From Tetragonia tetragonoides (taxonomy: Eukaryota > Streptophyta > Magnoliopsida > Caryophyllales > Aizoaceae), in the NCBI GenBank assembly GCA_038025085.1, contig CM076147.1:26761001-26825000 (forward strand): 64,000 bases of DNA. The letters are read 5' to 3'. A program made the position numbers and the translations under genes. Positions 11,486 to 24,746 of the stretch are shown here, piece by piece (within the stretch, counting starts at the first letter, position 1; each line of letters starts with the position of its first letter). A model generated the notes under the pieces. It saw only the letters and a program-made list of their open reading frames with translations. It was not told where the DNA came from and searched no databases.

Positions 11486-14400
11486 CTACTGGTACGAAGA
11501 CGTAGGTGACATGCCGCCATCCGATCTTCTTGCAGTTTGTCCGGGAACGGACGCCTTGTCTGACCCACGGACGTTGTACCTCTCATACACCTTTTCACGG
11601 TTTTCAGACCACCATGTTTCTGCCTGGTGCTCCCCAAATCGTCTTCGGCTGTAGAGAAATGGAAAATTTCATGTCAAAACTTAACATTGAAAGTTCTTTT
11701 TCACTGTTGTGCATTTTCCAGGATTCTTTTCTTCAATGAAAATACCATGTATATAAATACATTGTTGGAAACAAGCTAGGATGATCTATAGTGCTGTCTC
11801 ATCATGCAATGTGTCGGAAAAAGATTCGCTCCAAACCAGACCAAGTCTTTTCCCACAGTTGGGGAAGGGCAACATGATTTCATCAAATCACAGTGCAATC
11901 AAGAGCCACAACCTCAATACGAGTAAAGATTTGTCAATGTGTGTTGATGGTGTTAGTGTAGAAATCAGCAAATTTACCTGAAGCGCACTCGTTTAAGATC
12001 TCTCGTTCCATCTCGAAGGGCAACCAAAGTTATGTATACACCAGGTTCGTACTGTTCAATCCACTCAGCTTCAACTTGATTATTATTACCTACCGCAACT
12101 GGGCTTTTCAATCTGCTACTATTCAGACCATCTTGACTAGCTGCAGACTCCCGGGCGTTGGAAGCATCAGACACATTACTGCTACATGTTAGGAACCCTC
12201 CAGCAGCACTTGATAGCTTGGCATTTAGCTGATCATCTCTGATGCTTGCCGACGCAAATCCCTGGTTCTGCTGGTAACTGTTTTCATTGAGCATATATGA
12301 TTCCCTAGGTGATTGGTGGGTTCCTTGAACTCCATTTCTCATGACAGAGTCAACTCCAGTTGATGATGCCAGGTGTGAGCCATTCATAACATCAGGTCTC
12401 TGGAGGCACTCTCCACTTGCATCAGGGATATGAATACCATTTGGCTCTAAGCCATTTGGTAACTGTGGCAGTTTTATGGTCTCTGGGTCATACACTCCAG
12501 GGGGCAACCTCTCCGCCATATCTTTGAGCTGAAACAGTTGCAAAAATAGATGATTTATAAAATGTCATATCCAAGCAGTGTCTATGGCAACTGCTTTTGG
12601 CTAGGCGGCTAGCTAAACTATCATAATAACAAAAGGGATAAAATTTATACTCTAGCTGATCCAGATATAATTCTTTTTTTTATAGGCTTAAGTAAACGCC
12701 TTTGAGAAAGTGATTAGATAGCCCCCCAAAAAAGAAAGGAAACAAAAACAATATTCCCCGAATTACCAAATTGGTCTTTTAAGTGAACACCCTTGGACAA
12801 TTTGGTCCCCTATTAAAAACGGTTGAGTCAATATGATCTTTAAAAATGATCTCTTGTGCAGGTTCTCCCTCAAATCCGGGTTCAAGGGAATCTTGACAAA
12901 AAAAAATAATTTTTGGGATATTTTATTAATTTTTCATAATTTTCCTATTTTTCCAACCACTTCATTAGTATTTCTTCTATTTTTTTCCTTTTTAATTTTC
13001 TTTTTCCCTCTCTCTTGTCCATTTACTGTGACACCCAAGGGCCAAGACCCACAACCTCCACCCCGCCCCCACCGGCGGTCTCACTAGCTCCGCCCTTATG
13101 CCCACCGTGGCCCCCTCTGATTTCGTATAATGATGCCTAGCTCTCTCTCTCTCTCTCTCTCTCTCCCTCTCTCTCTCTCTCTCTTAGTGTTCCTCTCCAA
13201 TATGTGACTTGGTTTCCAATTGTTACCCCCATTTTTCATAGAGATGGTTTTATCACTTTCGAAGCTTGGAACTCTTGCACTCAATAGTCAAAACTGCTTG
13301 CAAACCCATTGTCGGTCGCCTCAAAAGCGAGGCTACTAAACACCCATAGTTTCATCAGCTCATTGTTAATTTTGCCCCATTTTTTTAATTTCATTTCTCC
13401 ATTTTATTTTACTGTTTCTTTGATTTGATATGCTAAATTTGCCCATTTCTCTTGTAGAAATAATGGGTTATGTTAGCTTGCTTCTTGTATGGATTATGAA
13501 TTGATTGAATTTCACCCTGATTCTTTTTCTTTCAGATGGATCAAGTTTAACCCATTTGACTCTAACAATGATTCTTGCCATGAAATTAAGCTATTACTAT
13601 ATATTGAAATGGGTCTTTGCAAGTTTTGCTTCTTACTTGCGGCAAAAATCCCAATACACGTAATGATTGATTCGTGACGAAATCCGGCGGAGTCACGGAT
13701 AAGGGGTGGAGCTGGTGAGACCATGGAGGTTGTGGGGGTGGGGATTGTGGGTCTTGGGGTGTAAAGACTCAGGTCAGTGACAAGAGAGAGGGGAAAAAGG
13801 AAAATGAAAAATTAAAAAAAGGAAAAAGAAAAGAAGAAATAATAAAATGGTTGGGAAAATTAGGGAAATATGATAGAATTAAGAAAATACCTCAAAATTT
13901 ATTTTTTTGTCAAGATTCTCATTGAACCCGGTTTTGAGGGGGAATCTGCACAAAAGTTTATTTTTAAAGGCCATATTGACCCAACTGTTTTTAATAGGAC
14001 CAAATTGTCCAAGACTCCAAGGGTGTTCACTTAAAAGACCAATTTGGTAATTCGGGGAAAGAATACTGGTATAAGAAAAGGCAAATTTTCAATATAATTC
14101 AACAGCAGAGAATTATCACAGTAATTTCAAAATAGAAAAGCGAAAACTTAGTTTGGGATGGAGGGAACTAGATAGCAAGGTGTAAGCAGTTAACTTGAAG
14201 TCAGTGAACTCAGAGTTAGACGTTAGAGCAAAATGATCGTAAAACTTGGCTAATAACATAAGGCATAGAATTCACAAACTTATATGCAGCATTAATACCA
14301 AATGCTAACTTGTAAAATGAAGTAATTCTGGTTTGCAAAATAACCTGTGAAGTAAGCGTCTTTATCACTTCTTTTGCTGCTTTAGTTTTTGCAGATTCTT

Positions 14401-17400
14401 CTGCAGCAAGGGCCACAGCTTCTTGAGCTTTCTTTGTTGACTTCTGAAGCTCCAAATCTTGAAGTTCACAACGCTGCCGCAAGCTCTCAACCTTGCAAAA
14501 TATGAGACCATCAAAATAAGAACTCTAATTTAAATGACTGAGGACTGAATAACATGGGGTGGCAACTTCATCTATACCTGTGAACGCAATTTGATTACTT
14601 CCTGATTTAAGAGCTCATTAGTCTTTTTCAGACTGTCAGCAATACTTTTGGAGAACGACAAGCCAGATGTTGTCGGAACCGGTGTAGCAGAACGTGGAGG
14701 ACTCGGCTTCCGTGAGAAAGGAGACACAGGTCTTGAAATGGAACTAGCTGAAGATGTAACAACAGGCCTTGGTATTGTTTGCTTTACCTCAAAGCTGCTA
14801 GATAAAACAACATCTTTCAGCTGTAATAAGGAAGGTGTTTGGGAAGCCTGAATCAAAGAGAACGTCTCAGCTTTCTTTCCCTGCTTGGCAGCTTTTGTAT
14901 CCAGCTGCTTAATTAGATCCAGATTAGGCGGCAGCATCGACTTCGACAGTCGTAACTCAGCCTTATCCAACCTATCTTTGTTTTCACCTGAGAGCCGAGG
15001 CCCAGAACTTTTTGCTCTATTGCTACCAGCTTCTATAACTTTACTCAGTTTCGTAAAACAAGTATCACATACACGGTAAGGTTTGTTGGGATTTGGAGCA
15101 AGAGCAGCCCTGAATGCCTTCTTTGAACTACATGAATGGCAGTGTACAAGCCCACAATTATAGCAATTATGTCTTTTCCGAGTAAATCCAAACGCCTGTC
15201 TACAAGAAGAACACTGAGACTGTTCAGCACCAGACACCCATTTGTGCAGGCATATAGCTGCTGTATAAGTTGAACCACAGGTAATATATTTAACATGTCT
15301 ATCTTTTAAAGACTCGACCAAAGTTGGTATTTTTCGGTCTTCTATGTCTCCATGACCCAGCCTCCCATTTGCCCCCTTTCCCCATGTATAGACCTCATTC
15401 CTGGAAGTTAAAACTGCCACATGATATGCACCACAAGCAATCTCCTCGACAGTCTCACCACCAAGCCTTTCTTCTACCAAACAAGGTAGTTTCCCATCAG
15501 AAAAGGAGTTCCCAAGCTGACCATAAACTGTACTTCCCATCGTAAACACGTGCCCTGATGTGGTCAACCCAACAGTTAAGCTATGCCCACAAGCAACTTT
15601 GTGAAAGTTGTACTCAATAAGAGATGGTACACAAGTTGGTTTGAGTCGGGGTTCCTTGTCACCTTGACCAAGACGATTTTTGTCGCCATCACCCCAGGTG
15701 AATAATTTCCCTGATGATATACTAGAACTGGATTGAGTTACAATAACTTCAACAACAGCTGCAGTATGCCACACCCCACATGCAACAGCAATGGTCCTCA
15801 AACCGGATAGAGATTCCACCTCTCTTGGATATGGGACACTTTCCCGGTCGCCATGGCCCAAGACACCAAAAGTCCCGTCACCAAAAGTGAATAGCTGCCC
15901 GGTTGATGTTATTATTGCAGTATGCCAAGGACCACAAGTCACTGAAGCCACTTGGAGCCCTTCAAGAGGTCCAGCAATTCTCTTCGGTATCCAATGACTA
16001 ACATCAGTACCATGACCGAGGAGACCAGCATTATGAGTGCCATCACCCCATGTGTACAACTCACCAGACATTGTTACAGCACAAGTATGAAACTCACCAC
16101 ATGCTACAAAATCGACATTGTAAGCAGCTAAAGATTCAACTAGACGAGGTTGAAGAACATCCTTCCCCACACCATGACCCAGCCTACCTCCAGATTCCTC
16201 GCCCCAAGTGAAAGCTTCACCTTGCCTTGTGACAAGGGCGGCATGCCTGACACCACAAGCTATGTGGTGTACATCTAGAACCACGTTAGACTCCAATGGC
16301 TTGGGAAAAAGTAAATCAGCTCGATTTACATTATTCTCAGCTCCAAATTTGGAAGAATTGTCGCATGTAACCTCACCCCAAATATACACATCACCAAGAG
16401 CATCACAATCATCAGTTGCGGACCCATGACTGGAAGTGCTGGGTGCACTTGAAACACTAACCCGAAAAGCATCTGAACCAGATCCTTTCGCTTGCATATT
16501 CGTGTTGTCTAAAGCTACATGTGATTTCTCAGATGGCATAAAATTGTCAAACTGATTATGCTTAGGAGACAAACGACCATGAAAACTGAGAGAACCCTCA
16601 GGAGAGCTAAGATACCGTGTCAGAGTAGCAGAACTGTCACTTGGACTACTTGATACTAAGTCTTTGTTGTCCTGCAACCAAACAAAATGCAATTAGCCAT
16701 TTTGCGACTCTCACAAAAAGGACAAAATCTTCCAATTGTGAATTAAGAACATTCATAGTGAAAGGAATAAACTGAAATTCCAAACATAGCCAAAGCTAGT
16801 TTCTAGGTAGGTAGCTTTACATTAAAGGAAAGGCCTTCATCACTCCACCCATCAATTTTAGACCGGCCACCTTTCCCAGCAGCTACGAGTGCTGTGAGAC
16901 CAGCAATCCACGCCTCGGCCTCAACCTTTTCCTTGCAAATCTAGGACCAGGAAACAGAAGAGTTTGTATCTTAGTAACACATCTGAAATCTAAAGCCTCA
17001 AGAATACAACTGAAACTTGGCCACCAACCAGATCAAGAGATCGTCTTCCGTTGTTGTATATCAGGGAAAATGATAAATAATCTTTATCTGGACGCAAATA
17101 CCTTCGAAAAACAGCCTGGAAATTGTAGAAAATTTGAGTTGGAATATTAAGCTCACAATCAATTATTCGGAGAATTACAACTCAAGGAAGCAACTGAAGT
17201 AAATATTATCACATAGAACTCACAGTTCTTTGCCCAGGAACTACTCTTGACACACGAGATAACTTTATACTCTTTTCACGACCACTAGATAACCAAATCA
17301 AAGTCGTTTCATCCTGTGAAATTTCAAACCAAGCGGGTTAGAAAAGTAAGAAGACAATAGAAAATACATATCATGATTAAGTTGGATACATATGAAAACT

Positions 17401-20173
17401 TTCTACTGTAATATCGATGAGAAAGAAAATGCTACATGATCAGTAAAAAAAGGAATACGACAAGATTGGATTGTGAAACAGACAAAACCAGCCACTGGTA
17501 ATTAAGCATAACTAGGTAAATTGACTGAGAACAAGACAAAAAAAATCCGAAGAAGAAGGTAGATAGCTGATGGAGACATGCAATATCCTACCACTACCCA
17601 ATCCCTCAACTAACTGACAAGTTGATCTGGATACACATATCTGTTAATACCCAGGCAGATCCTACATACGAGGAGAAAGTTAATTCAAGGTTACTACCAC
17701 ATTTTTGCCCACCCTCAAAGGTATTCATTGTCCAAGTTAATGAAAAAGTACTATGAATGACTCTGTGAAAACGAAAATACATATAGGGATAGTTTGGCAG
17801 GAAATAGTTTACTCGAGGGTGATTGCTTGAATAAGACTATTACATAGGGGTGGTTTATTGAGAAAAGGAAAAAAAGATATTTCGAATGTCTAGGTTAGGA
17901 TCCTCTCCCTTTCCTAAAAGAAAATGGAGGCTTCCATTTCCTGAGGGCGGCCAGATCTCTTTCTTTTATTTGCTGAAAAAGATCGGGCCCTTCATTTAGG
18001 AAATGGAAGCAAAAAAATCCTGACTCGAAATGTCTAGAAAATAATACTTACCTAATAGTATAGAATTATAGATATAAATCCAATATTACCCTCACTTACT
18101 CCAAACTTTGTTTTTCAAGTTGTTCTTGATTTCTTTTTGGTACAAATCCAATAATTATACTTTTGATCATAGAAGAACTGGAAACCCTTGTTCAGAAGTT
18201 TTAAGGTCAATTGCTCATAGTTACACAACTAGTAAAGAAAGGTGATCTATTGTGAAATGGTGCTTGAAGCAAAATGTAAAAAATCCTAGATTTTGAGGGG
18301 TTATCACATGAGAGGGAATTTTACATTCTTGCTAATAGCTTAGACATTTTCTAGGTTCCTTAAGTACGCTTCATCTACAAACCAACCAATAGCACATGTT
18401 TTAAGAGGTCAATGAGCAAAATGAAACTAAAACTTCTTCAAGTGTTGGTAAAGTTTAACTTAAAGTGCCAGAATGTATTTCAGACATTCTACGAGAATCG
18501 ATAGTATTCCACCTATTCTAATTGATGGCAATCTCTGTAACCATAACATAATTCCCCCACGAATAAGTAGTATCATGGATTCCGTCAACTAACTCAATAA
18601 CTTTCAGCCTCAACTACCATTGGTCCAATGAGCTCTACATCCAGTTTCTTATATCTGTAATCAACTTGACGCCTGTGATGCCTATGATGATGATTCATTG
18701 ATGAGACACCAATAGTCTTTAAGCAATGTCCTTGATCAACTCATATTTGAGAACTGAAGTTAGAGGGAAACAATGTCAATGTAATGGAGAATAAGGGGCC
18801 TGTTGAACAGATGTGCCATCAGTTCAAACCATTGCTTCACCTCGTATTTCATTATAAGATGGAAGTACGAAGTGCAACAGTCTAACAAGTCAAAATTCTA
18901 AAACCCACAAGCTAAGGTCATATTCATATATTAACTCCATACATCAGAACGATTTCCAGACGTCCAACAACATGGATGCAGGTAAGATATTCTATGTTAA
19001 AATCATCAAACAAACTTCAAGACAGAGTACAAGAAAAAGAGAGAAACAAGAGTAATAATGAAGTGAAGAAGATAAAGTAACTTCATTAGCTAGGTGCTCA
19101 ATATACAAACTAGTGTCACATGGAACGCAGTACATTCCGGTATTTGGAACGGCCACAAAAATGTAGCTAACTAGCTTGATTTCTAATTCATAGGTGCAAT
19201 ATATTTGGTAGCACATTTTTGTTGATGGTACGTTCCACTTCTACAAATCATTCTAGATTGCTAAACTAAACATGCCCACATTTTTGTTTTCAACAAGCTG
19301 GCTAAGGGGTTCAAGGTCCTCTCTCAAATCCTCTCCTTCACCATGAAGACACCTCCCTCTCATTCATCCCCACGTGATACAACATATGTGAAGCTTGTGC
19401 GCTGACCCCTTGTCCCCTCCTTGCGTCATTGCATACTCTTTTACTGCACCATTGTTGCCTTACACGTTAGATCACTAATCTGAGAGGTCTAGAATGTTAC
19501 CACTGCCACAGCAATCTGGAATGCCGATGAATTGTGATCCAGTTAGGAGTTATGGACGTTCTGGTACGTGGTAGCAGTGGGGTCAGCGAATTATGTGACA
19601 CTGAAGTACTGAACCACTGCCAAGATGCCAAGGAATCAACAGAACTATGTAATTTATCAACACCACAGTAACAAGGCTTATGTGCACAAAATATAGACAT
19701 CTTGTAGAAATGAAACAAAAAGGATTTAACACTAGAGAAGGCTCAGGGATGTACAAGGTAAATTCAACAACTGGCCTGACCCATGCTACCATTCCATTCA
19801 ATTTTTTTTTGATAATTCTACTATTCCAGTCAATTCTGATATTTAATTTATAACACAAGCAAGTCAGCACATATAATAACCAAAACAATCTGCGATAATA
19901 AAGTCATTTTAACTTACACTAGAGAGTCTAAACGGGCAAAATTTAGGCTTTCCCTTGCGACCATATTTAAGTAACTGAGCACCCTTCTTCAAAGCAATCA
20001 ATGCCTGCAAAACAGAACCAAAAAAAGATCATTTCCTAGACAAAACATCTATGATAATAAACCAAACAACTTCATCAATCGCTTGTAAAGATGGGATGGA
20101 TACTCTAAGTCCCCTCTAATTCTCTCACCTCAACTGAACTAAAATCACAGTGCCAATCAGAAACACCATTCAT
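11486..20173 (-). CDS. PRAF-type PH / RCC1 / FYVE / BRX domain protein, nine coding exons
   Basis: Exons (minus): 20173-20129, 20004-19918, 17313-17224, 17115-17029, 16940-16821, 16671-14578, 14491-14345, 12528-11978, 11648-11486. All introns are GT-AG and phases agree, giving about 1127 residues against roughly 1100 in Arabidopsis PRAF1. Residues 16-143 form the PH domain ([62 protein letters not shown]). About 236-618 are seven RCC1 blades with repeated [16 protein letters not shown] loops. A FYVE finger at 621-684 has four Cys pairs and the plant variant [10 protein letters not shown] in place of RRHHCR. A coiled coil spans about 815-890, and a BRX domain near 1043-1100 reads [16 protein letters not shown]. 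The family binds phosphoinositides; several members are reported at the plasma membrane and in plant polarity or Ran/Rab GTPase contexts. Exon 1 ([15 protein letters not shown], preceded by in-frame TGA, donor GTGAGAG) is inferred and least certain. The exon 4 donor is GTTGGT, also weak. Confidence 0.93.
12752..14065. mobile_element. Foldback / long-TIR element in a PRAF intron
   Basis: Arms of roughly 340-370 bp (about 12752-13095 and 13700-14065) are inverted copies: CCCCGAATTACCAAATTGG on the left returns as CCAATTTGGTAATTCGGGG on the right. The centre holds a (CT)n run at 13141-13184 and no gene. Long arms suit a Mutator-like or foldback element. I found no convincing target duplication. 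Confidence 0.8.
17894..18024. mobile_element. Hairpin MITE in a PRAF intron
   Basis: Ends GTTAGGATCC and GGATT(TTTT)-type GTCAGGATT are inverted, and an inner stem GCTTCCATTTCCT pairs with AGGAAATGGAAGC. Flanks TCGAATGTCTAG (17882-17893) and TCGAAATGTCTAG (18025-18037) are duplicated apart from one indel; AATGTCTAG is an exact 9-bp match, pointing to a Mutator-like origin. Confidence 0.7.
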
Positions 20174-21187
20174 TCATAAATCATAATCATACACCAAACA
20201 CCATTAACAAAACCCCACCACCATATCCTCCCTTTTCATCTCTTTCTTCCCCCACAATGTCGAACTCCGGCTCAAGAGCAACTGGTGCAAAGCACTCCCA
20301 GGAGGTAGGAACATGCACCAACAATATTAGCCCTTCTCCTCAAAAAACCCCCATTATGAAGCATAAGCCCACCACCATATGATTTTCTCTCTCATCATCT
20401 TTTGCCCAATTTTGTAGGGTTTTGTTGGGCTTCATTGATTTTGATTGTTAGGGTTTAAATTTGTTGGTGTAGATCTGAAGCAGCTCAAAAAACAAAAACA
20501 GATCGAGAGCAACAGAAATCACCCGATCTAGAGCAAGGGAGGGGGATTAAATTGGTTTGGGAAAAAAGCAAACTGATGATTAATTTTCCCAGAACATATG
20601 AGAGGGAGGAGGGAAAATTGATGAACTTGTTGAAGGTCAGGCAAATGGGGCATAATCAGATCGTAGGAGAGAGAGAGAGATGGGGCATTGAACAGACTTT
20701 TCACTTTAGTTGGGGATATCAATGTGGGTTAATGATAATTTAATGGGTAAAAGAGTAAAGTACCTTGGGGACTTAATGAGGGTAGTATAGTCTTTTCAAA
20801 TGAAAAATGATGCCAAATAAGGAAATGACAATGTAACGGAGACTCAGACCTGTCAAACGGGTCAACCCAGTGGGTTTCGCGCCACTTTGGGTTTGGATCG
20901 GGTCGGTTATGGGTTGGTTTTTGAGTCAAATCAACTTTATAGTTCATTTTATAGGGTTGTAAACGGGTTTGGGTCGAAAAAGTTTTGTCAGGACCCTAAA
21001 AAAAGGGGTTGGATTTCTGGGTCTGGTTAGCTTTTGACAGCTCTAAATGAAAAGACGGCCAAAGTGGAAGATGACAAAGTAATCACGTGACGGAAGAAAT
21101 TTGAAAAGGAATATTTGAAAAGAAAAGTAGATAAAGTGGGAAATGAGAAGGTAAAGAATACCCAAAAACATCCAATAATTGAAAAAA
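20174..21187. other. PRAF 5' region and small hAT-like repeat
   Basis: 20174-20750 should contain the PRAF promoter and 5' UTR; no clear TATA box stands out. About 20852-21046 begins GACCTGTCAAACGGGTCAACC and ends with the near inverse of TAGAGCTGTCAAAAG, a small hAT-like element with GGGTTGG-rich interior. I could not confirm its 8-bp duplication. Confidence 0.5.
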
Positions 21188-22570
21188 CTAGTTACATTCC
21201 CGTGCGATACACGGCTTATGTGTTAATATTAAATAAAAAAGTTTATTTGATATAAATTTCTAAGAGATTTTTCACATATGTCATATGTTGAATAAAAAAT
21301 TCTCTTCTATGACCTTTTTCTTTATATGGTACAAACCTACAACATTATATTGCATCACTCGTTCGGCAAAATACCAAAATATACAATATCTCAATGTTAA
21401 TCATAATATAAACCTGGTTTGTATAGCAAAACTTGTTTAGTAGTTTTGATGTATTTTACCTTACTATCTATCCAATATCCAGTCCAAAAGACCACAATCA
21501 CTATTACTACTTTTAGCTGCATTTCACTCAAATATCCAGTCTAAAAACAAATACCCTAAATATCAAATTGATTCATTGAAATTATGTTTAATTACTTAAT
21601 AGCCATGTATACCATTTCTACTTGTCACTTGGCTTAATATCGAAAATGTGCATTAATATAGATTCATGCATGTTATATGTGACTAACATCACATGTACCC
21701 GGTCAAAAAAAATAATAATAAAAAAAAAGACACACCTTAAATATTAAATGGATGAATTAGTTAACAACCATGTATACCAGTCATCAAAAGCTAATACAAT
21801 TATAATTTCTATTTGTCACTTGGCTTGACATCGAAAATGTGCATTAATATAGATTCCTACATGTTATATGCGACTAACATCACAAATGTTCGGTTCCAAA
21901 AAAAAATAAAATACCCTAAGTATTAAATGGATGCATTAAAATTATGTTTAATTAGTTAACAACCGTGTATACCAGTCATCAACTGCTAATACAGTTATAA
22001 TTTCTACTTATCACTTGACTTAGCATCGAACGTGCATTAATATAGATTGTCATATTCGACTAACATCACATGGAGAAATAGACCACTATTAATAAGGAGC
22101 AATTTTTTTTATAAAGAGTACAATAATGTTTTTTTTAATTACCCTTAACTTCTTTTTTTTTTTTTTTGCTAATCACTTAACTTAAGCTAATTAGAACATT
22201 CATATGGTACATGGATACGCATATGTCCAAGTCCAAATAAATAGTAGCTATATAGAAGGAACTCTTATGTTTTAAATTTCGCACATATTGCAATAAAATG
22301 AATGGGAGATTAGAGGTACAATAGGTATGTAGCTTAATTTAAATATTCCACCCACATATATATAGGTTCGATGAATGCAGTAGGATCCTTATAAATTACA
22401 CTGATAATTATGATAATTAAAGATATTTATGGCAAATGAATGCCTATGGATAAGTTCTATTAATTATTTGACCACTTGTGCTTATGTGTCGTATGCATTA
22501 ACATTGTCACTGCTTACATGTCAAAACGCTTACATGGCAATGTCTACTTTTATATATATATATAGGAAGA
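21188..22570 (-). mobile_element. Non-autonomous Helitron (family II)
   Basis: Read on the minus strand, the 3' end has a hairpin CCGTGTATCGCACGG, then GAATGTAA and the terminal CTAG (21188-21191) followed by host T. The 5' end lies in the AT repeat at about 22550-22570 (TCTTCCTATATATATA, then GCATTGCC-like ATTGCCATGTAAGC). The 5' TC is not followed by the expected host A, so that boundary is approximate. No Rep/helicase gene. The same family recurs at 60350-61656. Confidence 0.75.
21549..22075. repeat. Three tandem ~180-bp repeats inside the Helitron
   Basis: Each unit carries TATTAAATGGATG-like sequence, ACAACCATGTATACCA, TTCTATTTGTCACTTGGCTT, CATCGAAAATGTGCATTAAT and GACTAACATCACA, in that order. 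Breakpoints fall at A-rich stretches near 21715 and 21900. Confidence 0.85.
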
Positions 22571-23186
22571 GACTAAGCAATAAATGAAGTACTTCATAAA
22601 ATTTGTAATTCTCATCTTCATGGAGTATGAATTAAATTCAATAAAATTATAGCCATCACATCATGGCAAGCTTGCAAATTTTAGAACTTTGAAGTTTTAA
22701 AGACTCAAAAGTGTTCCAAAGTTTACATATTAGATATTTTCTACAACCTTGGTCTATAGGTAAAGTGTGAGCACCATTTAAGAATAAATAAGTACCCTTG
22801 AACGCAGATAAAAACATGTTTGTAAGATCCCTCAAGAGTTGCCAAATAACTGTGCTATCAACTTATAAGCATGGTTCACATAGACAGAAATTTAATGTCC
22901 ACCATTGAAACCCACCTTGCTCACATTCACAATTTTCAATGTTCAATAGAAAATGAAAAAAAGGGACCCCAACATGCTCCCCAAGCACGTTAAAATTCGT
23001 CACTGGATCCGAATCCATTAGTATGAAACATTCTCTTTCCCAATAAACCAAAAAAAAAAAAAATACTAAATATTAAGACAGAATATAAAATTGCCCATTA
23101 ATAAACCAAGCATCGCTAAAGTAGGGTCACAAAAGTTGAGCAAAATGCATCCCAAAAACCTCTCACAATACTTTTCAACTTCCTGA
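22571..23186. other. Intergenic, no gene recognised
   Basis: AT-rich with a minus-strand 62-codon frame (22863-23051) that has no recognisable features. Nothing else can be supported. Confidence 0.4.
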
Positions 23187-24746
23187 TCAACATATATATA
23201 TATATATTTGGGTAAGAGCGCCGGTTATCTGACATGTGTCACAATCTTAGTGGCTATTGTTTTTTCTTTTCTTTTTCCTTTTTGTTTTGTCATTATGGTT
23301 TTTAGGGTGATCATAAAGTTTATGTATTAAATGTAATAATAAAAGTCTCTATTTAATACTTGATCATTTTTAAATTTAAATATTATTTTGGGTCATTACT
23401 TTTATTAATTTTAATATTTATGAGTATAAGAGCACTTAATATCACCACTTTTATTGAGTTTTATAATTGTGGGAAAAAAATATTTTGACATGGCAATATG
23501 TTTTAGGGGATAAGTGCGTGTAATATGATAAGGGTTACATATAGAGTCATTATTTTTAATAAGTTATATATTGTGGGTATTACGGGGTAGGTGTTGACTG
23601 ATATTTGACTAATATTTGCGGCGATAATCATAGGTCATGTAACAACAAACATGTCACTAATATTTATTTACCTAGTTTTACGGGGATAAGGGCATGTGTG
23701 ACAATGGTTACGTATAAAGCCATCATTTTCAAGTTGTATATAGTTTCGAGGTATTACATGGTAGGTGATATTTGACTAATATTTACGGGGATAACCATAG
23801 GTTATGTGACAATTAACATGTGACTGATAATATTTGTGGAATAAGTATAGGTGTATAGTTTTGGGTAAGATCGCAAGTTACATGACAAGTATCACAATTT
23901 GATTGGACGTTAATTATATTTCTCTTTTTGTTTTTATTTTGGTGAGTAATTAGTTATCAACATTCTATAGTAATTGCTATAGACTATTCATATTCACTTT
24001 TTTTTCTTCTTTAGATAGAATTACATTAATCTAAAATGGCCTTAATGTCCAGTTTTAATGCTTTCAGCACAATTAAAACTGATGAATATGTGGGGGAATA
24101 GATCCACATAATATAATAAGGGTTATATAGTTGTGGCTATAAGCGCTGGTAACGTGCATGTGTCCCATTTTGATGAATTACATATTATTTTCCCTTTTTC
24201 TAGATACTGAGTTGTCGCTATTTTTTTCTAATTGAAAGAAGCCAAGTTTCTTAACTTTTAGATTCCAAATTCTGAAATACACATTAATAAGGGTCCGTCT
24301 GACCAAACCGATGGTTGTTTAATAACCAGAATTATATCAATTGGTATAAGCGTAGAATATGTGAAAATTGACTATTATTTGTGGGGATAGTCGGTGTTAA
24401 TATTACAAGCAATAAATATTTAATTACGTTTTATATGAAGGTATAAATACATGTTAGACATAAATTTGGTAAGGATATATTTAGATATAATGATATGGAT
24501 CACATTTGGAGTGACAATTTATTAAGTTACACTATATGATGTACAATTGCAAGTTAATTGAATAATATTATTTTATTTTTTAGTCAGAGAATGATGAGTG
24601 GTATGACATGTGTAACATTTCGACCAGTTACTTTTTTTCATTATTCTTTATATACCTATTTTTAATTTTTAAATAACCAAAATGTATTTAAACATAAAAA
24701 TGTAGAGATATATGGGTCGCTCGTTCGTAGCACGGATAAAGTCCAG
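23187..24746 (+). mobile_element. Helitron unit E (family I), first of a head-to-tail pair
   Basis: Starts TCAACATATATATAT after host A (23186). The 5' region reads TTTGGGTAAGAGCGCCGG then TGACATGTGTCACA. The 3' region holds a degenerate hairpin GTTCGTAGCACGGAT and ends AAAGTCCAG at 24746, where CTAG is expected. The next unit starts at once. A ~184-bp internal duplication lies at about 23498-23850, and two more 5'-end-like modules at about 23861 and 24128. Non-coding. Confidence 0.8.

Noticed and set aside
13096..13284. Arg/Glu-rich minus-strand frame
   Set aside because: It is a translation of a (CT)n run inside the foldback element.
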